DNA from: Acidimicrobium sp.
GTDB lineage: Bacteria > Actinomycetota > Acidimicrobiia > Acidimicrobiales > Ilumatobacteraceae
Direction of reading: 5' to 3'
Assembly (NCBI GenBank): GCA_003535455.1
Contig: DOHD01000079.1
Span: 1,145-6,170, forward strand
Length of the DNA stretch: 5,026 nt
Positions 1 through 5,026 of this stretch are shown here, piece by piece. Positions within the stretch are counted from its first letter, which is position 1. Each line of letters starts with the position of its first letter. The position numbers and the translations under genes are program-made. Under the pieces are notes generated by a model. That model searched no databases, was not told where the DNA came from, and worked only from the letters and a program-made list of their open reading frames with translations.

Positions 1-542
1 AACAAACCCGCAAATCCTTCGATCTGAAACAACCTCAACAATTCGTCATTAAGCCGCTCACGAGTAATTTCATCGAGGGCACCAAACGGCTCGTCGAACA
101 AGAAAACTCGCGGCTTCATCACTAACGAACGGGCAAGCGATGCACGCATCCGCATGCCACCCGACAGTTGTCGCGGGTATTTATCTTCGAAGCCAGTTAA
201 ACCAACCAGATCAATTGCGTCTTGGGCGAGTTTGGCGCGCTGTGTTTTTTCAATTCCGTGTAACTCGGCAATTATCTCGATATTTTTTCGGACATTACGC
301 CACGGCAGAAGTGTTGCGTCTTGAAAGACGTAACCAATGCTGTTGCGATCAATTTCGCATTTGCCTTCGGTTTCAGTTTCTAGATTCGATGCGATTCGCA
401 ACAATGTTGATTTGCCGCAACCTGAAGGGCCAACAACCGTGACGAATTCACCAGGATTTATATCGAATGAAACACCACCGAGTGCTTTCGTGCCGTCAGG
501 AAACGTCATGCCGACATTGTTGAACCCCAGCGCCCCAGCCAC
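1..542 (-). CDS. ABC transporter ATP-binding protein, NitT/TauT type (partial, C-terminus off the window)
   Basis: This is the cytoplasmic ATPase subunit of an ABC importer of the nitrate/taurine/aliphatic-sulfonate/pyrimidine class, which drives uptake with a membrane permease and a periplasmic or lipid-anchored binding protein. About 180 residues are visible against roughly 250 usual for the family; the C-terminal part lies beyond base 1. Seen in the sequence: Walker A GPSGCGKST (residues 38-46), Q-loop glutamine 74 followed by the family-typical LLPWRNV, signature LSGGM (126-130), Walker B VFLFDE (146-151) and D-loop ALD (155-157). The nucleotide site therefore looks intact as far as it can be seen. 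The start is the GTG at 542-540, chosen because it keeps the first beta strand ahead of FPDGT; the ATG at 509 would remove it. An in-frame stop lies near 600, so no long extension is possible. It begins 17 bases after the amidohydrolase stop, with no clear ribosome binding site. The substrate is unknown; permease and binding protein are probably encoded outside the window. Confidence 0.93.
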   Translation of the reverse strand, partial: MAGALGFNNVGMTFPDGTKALGGVSFDINPGEFVTVVGPSGCGKSTLLRIASNLETETEGKCEIDRNSIGYVFQDATLLPWRNVRKNIEIIAELHGIEKTQRAKLAQDAIDLVGLTGFEDKYPRQLSGGMRMRASLARSLVMKPRVFLFDEPFGALDEITRERLNDELLRLFQIEGFAGL

Positions 543-559
543 GTCAAGACAATAGTTGA

Positions 560-1765
560 TTAGTCGCTGGTAGCCAAACGAGAACTGACGATTCGTCCTT
601 TATAAAAAACTAACTTTCGGGGTGGCGTATTGGCGATGGCTTCGCGAATTGAGCCCGCAGGTATCAGCATCAGATCGGCAACGTCGCCGACTTTTGGACC
701 AGAACTCGCAAGACCGATAACTGCTCGCGCCTGTTTTGAGACTGAGTCGAAGGCTTCGTGTGGCAGAAGATGGGCGGTCAATATCGCCAGGGCGGCGCTT
801 TCGAGAGGGTCGCCCCGACCGATCGGATTAAACGGATCTTGCAAATTGTCGGCACCTACAGCTACCTTCACACCTGCCCGACGCAGACTCGCCACAGCAG
901 TTAGGCCACGGGGTGTCGCCGTGGCGAATTCGCGACCCTGAAGAAATAGATTTGTGTGGGGCAACGCGACCACGCCCATATTTGCAGTCGCAACTTTTTC
1001 GGCGATTCGCCTCTGGGTTGATTCGTCTTGCATTCCCAAACTTACGCAGTGGCTCGCTACTACTGGTCTATTAAAGCCGCTTGCAGTGATTCGGCTGGCG
1101 AGATGTTCGAGCGAGATGCGGTTTGCATCTGTATGTTCATCGGTGTGCAGGTCAAGACCGCAGTTCAATTCGCCGGCAAGTTCGATCAACGCAATGTTTG
1201 CGCCTTCGGGGTCAATATCAAGATGCGGACAACCACCCAAGATGTCGGCGCCCATTTCGATGGCGCGGCGACCAAGTTCGCGATTTGATTTGCCGACATC
1301 ACCCGAGAGCGGCCAGCCGAGCAAAGCACAAATCTGTAGGTTGACGATGTCTTTCGTACGATTGCGAACTTCGACGAGCGCTTCAACCGAATCGAGTTTG
1401 TTCCATTCGGTGACATCTGCGTGTGTGCGAATCGCAGTAACGCCATTGCTGACCATTAGTCGCACCGCTCGTTCGGCACGCTCGACTGTGTCGGCCACCG
1501 TGATTAGGTCACGCGACGACTCCATGGCGTTGATCGCGCCCATTAGGTCTCCGGTCGGATTGTCAATTCGCTCTGCCAAAAACGCCTTGTCAAGATGAGC
1601 GTGCGGTTCGGTTAGTGAACTCGTTAGCAACAGGCCACCTGCATCGATGACTTCTTCGCCGACTAGTCGAGCGAGATTTGGCGCGATTTCAGAAACCAAT
1701 TCACCGACAATACGCAAAGATTGCAAACGTGGATTACCGTCGAGCTTGCAGTTAGTTAGCAACAT
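560..1765 (-). CDS. Cytosine-deaminase-like metal-dependent amidohydrolase
   Basis: A 401-residue amidohydrolase-superfamily enzyme, close to the length of E. coli cytosine deaminase (CodA), probably cytosolic (no signal peptide seen). The order is a short N-terminal beta segment, a TIM-barrel with metal ligands, and a C-terminal beta segment ending near KLVFYKGRIV. Visible active-site motifs are EPHAHLDKAF (metal ligands H55 and H57), LHTDEH (metal ligand H207, catalytic-acid position E210), ASHCVSLG (H239) and GADNLQDPFNPIG (D306). All match CodA motifs remembered from the family. Two substrate-pocket positions differ: the CodA glutamine that contacts the pyrimidine falls at G150 (segment ALLGWPL), and the residue after the catalytic aspartate is N307 rather than Asp. 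The catalytic machinery is thus intact but the substrate is probably not plain cytosine; another cyclic amidine, amide or amino-heterocycle is plausible. The ATG at 1765 is 30 bases after the upstream stop; only a weak AGGG lies 16 bases ahead. Many relatives are annotated simply as amidohydrolase or cytosine deaminase. Confidence 0.9.
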   Translation of the reverse strand: MLLTNCKLDGNPRLQSLRIVGELVSEIAPNLARLVGEEVIDAGGLLLTSSLTEPHAHLDKAFLAERIDNPTGDLMGAINAMESSRDLITVADTVERAERAVRLMVSNGVTAIRTHADVTEWNKLDSVEALVEVRNRTKDIVNLQICALLGWPLSGDVGKSNRELGRRAIEMGADILGGCPHLDIDPEGANIALIELAGELNCGLDLHTDEHTDANRISLEHLASRITASGFNRPVVASHCVSLGMQDESTQRRIAEKVATANMGVVALPHTNLFLQGREFATATPRGLTAVASLRRAGVKVAVGADNLQDPFNPIGRGDPLESAALAILTAHLLPHEAFDSVSKQARAVIGLASSGPKVGDVADLMLIPAGSIREAIANTPPRKLVFYKGRIVSSRLATSD

Positions 1766-1795
1766 TAGAAAACGCGAGTTGCCCTGCGCAGGTTG

Positions 1796-2983
1796 CTAAA
1801 TCAGAGGTTCAAGGTTCGGCAAAGGGCGTCGTTCGACTTTCTCGCCAAGCTTCGGGAACACTTCTTCAACCACGAGATGCATTTGCTCCGACATTTCTTC
1901 ACGAGAAAGACCTGGGTAGTCAAAAAAGAAACAAATATTTTTGAGATCGAGCAGATCGCGCCAGAAGCCTAAAGTGTCGACGGCGTCGTCAATCGAGCCG
2001 ATGATTTGAATTTTTTGATCGACAGACTCTTGCACGGTAGGGCAATGGTTGAAAGCGACTTTGCTGCCATCAGGGTTGCGATACGAAGAGAAGCGACCAT
2101 AAGGCGACAAAAAATTTGCAAACTCGTCGTGACCGGGCTTGCCCTTGATCATTGCTTTCTCACGTGTCTTTGCTACGTGGATGTTCATGACAAGCGTGCG
2201 ATCTTCGCCGGGCGCAACTGGGTCACCAATTTCGTTACGAATCTCTGCGTAGCGATCCCATTTTTGTTTTTGGCTGTCGGCATTTTGCAACCAGTAGACC
2301 GCCTTGTGACCGCTTCGCGGCACATATTCGATAGTTTCTGGTGAAGTCACTGGCTGATACACATCGATATGACGCAGCGGCTTGGGGATCAAAGTGAGAT
2401 CGTCCACATAAGTTCCGCGATCGGGTATCTCGTCGGGCGGAAACACGAAGTGTTTGCCACGAAACGAAAAGCGCTCGTTGTACCAAGCAAGTTTGATTAC
2501 TTCCATGCTCTCTTCGAAAACCTCGCGATTTATGCGGTCGTGCTCTGCACTCATTGCGTTGTCGCCCGAAGCAACAACTGTGCCAAGGCTCCACGCTTCG
2601 CGCGGCACCGTGCCACGGCCAACGCCAAATTCCATTCGACCACCTGTAACGATGTCGGCTATCGCAAAATCTTCAGCAAGTCGCAGTGGGTGCCATTGCG
2701 GCACGACATTGAACATCTGACCAAGACGAAGATTTTTTGTGACGCTCGTTAAGTGCTGACCGAACTGAATCAAGTTCGGCAAAACCTCGTAGCCCTCGAA
2801 TTGAAAATGGTGCTCGGTGAGCCACATCGTGTCGATGCCGACCTCTTCGGCTGTTTTGGCCCAGGCGACAAGATTCTTGTAGCACTCGATGACGCTGTCG
2901 TTGCCGTAGCGCCGATTTTTGGGCGCTACCTTTCCGGCGTCATCCATGGGCACTGTGCAGAAAAAGTTGGCGTCTACTCTCAT
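1796..2983 (-). CDS. Luciferase-like (LLM class) flavin-dependent monooxygenase
   Basis: A 395-residue protein of the bacterial luciferase-like superfamily. These are soluble TIM-barrel enzymes that use reduced flavin (FMNH2 or F420H2) and usually oxygen to oxidise small organic substrates. Seen in the sequence: an N-terminal strand with FFCTVP, the characteristic TEHHF (residues 56-60), then QWHPLRLAEDFAIADIVTGG followed by RMEFGVGRG (to about residue 124). The helix FEESMEVIKLAW (156-167) and RFSFRGKHF follow, with the family segment QPVTSPETIEYVPRSGHKAV at about 210-229. The C-terminal barrel half reads IIGSIDDAV then ICFFFDYPGLSREEM. Length is within the family range and the frame is unbroken. 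The ATG at 2983 is supported by GAGGT at 2996-3000, which lies across the end of the phosphodiesterase gene, suggesting coupled translation. The downstream neighbour, 30 bases away, is the amidohydrolase; pairing with it suggests attack on a nitrogen-containing substrate, but the substrate and the flavin type cannot be told from sequence alone. Confidence 0.93.
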   Translation of the reverse strand: MRVDANFFCTVPMDDAGKVAPKNRRYGNDSVIECYKNLVAWAKTAEEVGIDTMWLTEHHFQFEGYEVLPNLIQFGQHLTSVTKNLRLGQMFNVVPQWHPLRLAEDFAIADIVTGGRMEFGVGRGTVPREAWSLGTVVASGDNAMSAEHDRINREVFEESMEVIKLAWYNERFSFRGKHFVFPPDEIPDRGTYVDDLTLIPKPLRHIDVYQPVTSPETIEYVPRSGHKAVYWLQNADSQKQKWDRYAEIRNEIGDPVAPGEDRTLVMNIHVAKTREKAMIKGKPGHDEFANFLSPYGRFSSYRNPDGSKVAFNHCPTVQESVDQKIQIIGSIDDAVDTLGFWRDLLDLKNICFFFDYPGLSREEMSEQMHLVVEEVFPKLGEKVERRPLPNLEPLI

Positions 2984-2995
2984 GTAGCTAACAAT

Positions 2996-3000
2996 ACCTC
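2996..3000 (-). promoter_or_regulatory. Ribosome binding site of the luciferase-like gene, overlapping the preceding stop codon
   Basis: On the minus strand the bases read TTGAGGT, where TGA (3001-2999) is the stop of the phosphodiesterase gene and GAGGT (3000-2996) is a good Shine-Dalgarno match. The gap to the ATG at 2983 is 12 bases, a little longer than the optimum. It is the clearest ribosome binding site in the window. A ribosome ending the upstream gene would cover it, which is consistent with translational coupling. Confidence 0.55.
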
Positions 3001-3760
3001 AACGACCATGCCAAGCATTACGCGAAAGTAATACTTTTTTTAAAGTTTCAGGCTTGTCGGTCATGATGCCGTCAACTCCCAGATCTAACAGCCGAATCAT
3101 CTCATCTTCGTCGTCGATCGTCCAGACATGCACTTGAATCTCGGCATTATGGGCCGAGCGAACAAATGATTGATCGACAAGTGTTAATGGCCCCTGACTT
3201 ATTGGCACCTGGGCGGCATGAATATTTTCAAAACTTGGCGATCGGCGCACCCAACTGCCGAGTCGAAGTTTCGTGACATCTCGAGGCCCCATCGATGTGC
3301 ATAATCGCTTACCAAACTGCTCACGCAAACTGTTGAGTCGGCGGTCACTGAATGACCCGATACAAATTCGATCAAAAATATCTCCTCGGGCAATGCGATC
3401 TGCCAGTGGCGCGAGTGCTTGATCTGATTTGCAGTCGATATTTAAATGGGCGTGAGGCCATGCCGAAATTAGATCTTCAAGCAGCGGTATCGGTTCTGAC
3501 CCGTTAACACGAGCATCTTTTACTTCTTCGAAATTGAGCTCGCTGATTAAACCTGGCCGATTGCAAGTTCGTGACAAGTCGTCGTCATGAAATGCCAGCA
3601 GCACGCCATCTTTGGTCGCGTGCACATCAGTCTCTATATATATGTATCCAAGATCTATCGCCCGTTGAAAAGCGGGCATCGTGTTTTCGGGGGCATCGCT
3701 TGCACCGCCGCGGTGCGCAAATGCCAGGGGTGTGGCGTGCTTTAGAAAGGGATGACCCAT
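2999..3760 (-). CDS. Glycerophosphodiester phosphodiesterase family protein
   Basis: A 253-residue GDPD-family TIM-barrel enzyme, a usual length for cytosolic bacterial members. The family hydrolyses glycerophosphodiesters (deacylated phospholipids) to glycerol-3-phosphate and an alcohol, using a metal ion and paired histidines. Visible motifs: AFAHRGGASDAPENT (general acid/base H16, R17), IETDVHATKDG (metal ligands E43 and D45), FHDDDLSRTC (second catalytic H58), LNIDCKSD (D109 and K111, where many members have Glu-x-Lys), VHVWTIDDEDE (W213) and the closing GVDGIMTDKP (228-237). No signal peptide or membrane segment is seen, so intracellular action is inferred. The ATG at 3760 was chosen because family homology starts about ten residues later. 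A longer in-frame ORF to 3922 would overlap the end of the CoA ligase by over 130 bases and adds a non-homologous 54-residue leader. The gene starts 28 bases after the ligase stop with no strong ribosome binding site. A role in phosphate or glycerol salvage is the default; the real substrate may be pathway-specific. Confidence 0.92.
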   Translation of the reverse strand: MGHPFLKHATPLAFAHRGGASDAPENTMPAFQRAIDLGYIYIETDVHATKDGVLLAFHDDDLSRTCNRPGLISELNFEEVKDARVNGSEPIPLLEDLISAWPHAHLNIDCKSDQALAPLADRIARGDIFDRICIGSFSDRRLNSLREQFGKRLCTSMGPRDVTKLRLGSWVRRSPSFENIHAAQVPISQGPLTLVDQSFVRSAHNAEIQVHVWTIDDEDEMIRLLDLGVDGIMTDKPETLKKVLLSRNAWHGR

Positions 3761-3788
3761 ATGTTGCTTATTCGATGTTCGCGCCGAA

Positions 3789-5026
3789 CTAAATCGCGCG
3801 TCCCGAATTCTTCCAATACTCGTCTTTGAGCAGACGTTTATATAGTTTGCCCGTTGGATGTCGGGGCAATTCTGACCGAAAGTCAATAGACCGTGGACAC
3901 TTAAGATCGGCGAGCGATGCACGACAGAAAGCTTTCAATTCGGCCTCTAAATCTTTTGATTCTTGGTTATTTTTTGGCATCACCGCTGGTTGCACAACTG
4001 CCTTTACTTCTTCGCCAAATTCTTCGTTTGGCACGCCAAAGACGGCAACGTCGACAACCTTCGGGTGGTTGATCAAAATGTTCTCCGATTCCTGCGGGTA
4101 TATATTCACGCCGCCCGAGATAATCATGAACGCCTTGCGATCTGTGAGGTATAAAAAATTGTCTTTGTCGAGATATCCGACATCGCCGAGAGTTGTCCAA
4201 CCGCGACCGAGCGGGTCTCGCGAACTTTTAGTCTTCTCTGGGTCGTTGTGATATTCAAAGTCGACTTTGCTTTCAAAAAATACAGTGCCCGACTCGTTGA
4301 TCGGCAACTCGGTGCCGTCATCGTCGCAAATATGAATCGTCGCGTTTATTGCCACGCCAACCGTGCCGGGGTGTGCCAACCATTGCTCTGAGTTGCAATA
4401 GACAAAACCATTGCCCTCACTGCCGGCGTAGTACTCGTGGATAATCGGACCCCACCAATCGATCATTTGCCGCTTAACTTCGACTGGGCATGGTGCTGCG
4501 GCATGTATCGCGCATTTCAAACTAGAAGTTTCATATTTGGTGCGAGTATTTTTGTCGAGTTTCAACATTCTGACGAACATCGTTGGCACAAGTTGCGAGT
4601 GTGTCACTTTGTGATTGGCGACAAGACGCAAATATTCTTCTGGATCAAAATGTTCCATGATGATTGCGGTTCCACCCAATCGGTGGGTCGTCATCGTGAA
4701 TCGCAAGGGCGCAGCGTGATAAAGCGGGGCTGGCGAGAGATAAATCGAATCTTTGTCTATGCCGAACAGCATCGAACATAGGGTGCTCAACGAAGTTGGT
4801 GTTCCGACCGGTGTCATTGCCAGCCCTAATTTGATTCCTTTTGGGCGGCCAGTTGTGCCGCTTGAATAAAGCATGTCGACACCGTCGATACGATTTTCTA
4901 ATGCCGTCGATGGCGCTGTCGCAACGGCTTGTTCATAAGAGTCGTATCCCGAAATCGTGGCGTCAAGCATCAGCCGAAGTGAAACATTCGGCGTCGTCGC
5001 CAAGACTTCAGCTGCTTGGTCCGCTT
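3789..5026 (-). CDS. Acyl-CoA synthetase / AMP-dependent ligase, ANL superfamily (partial, N-terminus off the window)
   Basis: This enzyme class activates a carboxylic acid with ATP to an acyl-adenylate and then forms the CoA thioester. About 411 residues are visible; full-length relatives have about 510-540, so roughly 100-130 N-terminal residues lie beyond base 5026. The reading frame continues unbroken to the edge, so the TTG at 5003 is an internal leucine and not a start. Seen motifs (numbered from the first complete visible codon): the ATP-phosphate loop YSSGTTGRPKG (53-63, bases 4836-4868), the adenine-binding YYAGSEGNGF beginning at residue 198 (a variant of the commoner YGxTE), TLGDVGYLD with the ribose-binding aspartate 281, the hinge TDRKAFMIISGGVNIYPQE (294 onward) and the C-terminal catalytic lysine in PTGKLYKR (K393). 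All catalytic elements in the visible part are present. It resembles the long/medium-chain fatty-acid or sterol/bile-acid CoA ligases of actinobacteria; the acid used is not determinable. It is first in the visible transcription order. Confidence 0.94.
   Translation of the reverse strand, partial: ADQAAEVLATTPNVSLRLMLDATISGYDSYEQAVATAPSTALENRIDGVDMLYSSGTTGRPKGIKLGLAMTPVGTPTSLSTLCSMLFGIDKDSIYLSPAPLYHAAPLRFTMTTHRLGGTAIIMEHFDPEEYLRLVANHKVTHSQLVPTMFVRMLKLDKNTRTKYETSSLKCAIHAAAPCPVEVKRQMIDWWGPIIHEYYAGSEGNGFVYCNSEQWLAHPGTVGVAINATIHICDDDGTELPINESGTVFFESKVDFEYHNDPEKTKSSRDPLGRGWTTLGDVGYLDKDNFLYLTDRKAFMIISGGVNIYPQESENILINHPKVVDVAVFGVPNEEFGEEVKAVVQPAVMPKNNQESKDLEAELKAFCRASLADLKCPRSIDFRSELPRHPTGKLYKRLLKDEYWKNSGRAI

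Noticed and set aside
140..555. Plus-strand open frames over the ABC ATPase region.
   Set aside because: The minus strand of the same bases carries Walker A, Q-loop, signature and Walker B in one frame, so the plus-strand frames are shadows.
954..1598. A 214-codon open frame on the plus strand opposite the amidohydrolase gene.
   Set aside because: It lies wholly antisense to a gene with clear family motifs; its translation is rich in Ser, Arg and Ala with no recognisable domain, as expected of a shadow frame.
2006..2752. Overlapping plus-strand open frames opposite the luciferase-like gene.
   Set aside because: They show no family motif, overlap each other in different frames and sit inside a well-supported minus-strand gene.
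3635..3647. A short alternating TA tract resembling a microsatellite or promoter element.
   Set aside because: It encodes the conserved strand GYIYIETD of the phosphodiesterase barrel; it is too short to be a repeat locus and is fully explained by coding.
3761..3922. A 54-residue N-terminal extension of the phosphodiesterase from an ATG at 3922.
   Set aside because: It overlaps the C-terminus of the CoA ligase, including its catalytic lysine region, has no GDPD homology and does not look like a signal peptide.
5001..5003. TTG as the start codon of the CoA ligase.
   Set aside because: The frame stays open to the window edge with plausible ligase sequence, and a start here would remove about a quarter of the family's normal N-terminal domain.

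Overview
The window (about 50% G+C by eye) carries five protein genes. All are on the minus strand, so transcription runs from high to low coordinates. Gaps are only about 15 to 30 bases, with no terminator-like hairpin or convincing internal promoter, so this looks like an interior slice of one operon. The protein set and the actinobacterial look of the amidohydrolase and ligase suggest a free-living actinobacterium, perhaps of the Acidimicrobiia type with moderate G+C. No marker gene is present, so this placement is a weak inference.

Layout in transcription order: (1) 5026-3789, an acyl-CoA synthetase of the ANL superfamily, missing its N-terminus at the window edge. (2) 3760-2999, a cytosolic-type glycerophosphodiester phosphodiesterase. 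(3) 2983-1796, a bacterial-luciferase-like flavin-dependent monooxygenase. (4) 1765-560, a cytosine-deaminase-like metal-dependent amidohydrolase. (5) 542-1, a NitT/TauT-type ABC transporter ATPase, missing its C-terminus at the other edge.

The downstream three genes form the most suggestive set. They pair uptake of a small nitrogen- or sulfur-containing organic compound (ABC ATPase) with hydrolytic deamination or ring opening (amidohydrolase) and flavin-dependent oxygenation (luciferase-like). Together with the upstream CoA ligase and phosphodiesterase, this could be a scavenging or catabolic operon for an N-heterocycle or similar molecule. The substrate cannot be read from the sequence, and the pathway is a hypothesis. 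I see no RNA genes, mobile elements, CRISPR arrays or substantial repeats, and no gene-free stretch over 300 bases.
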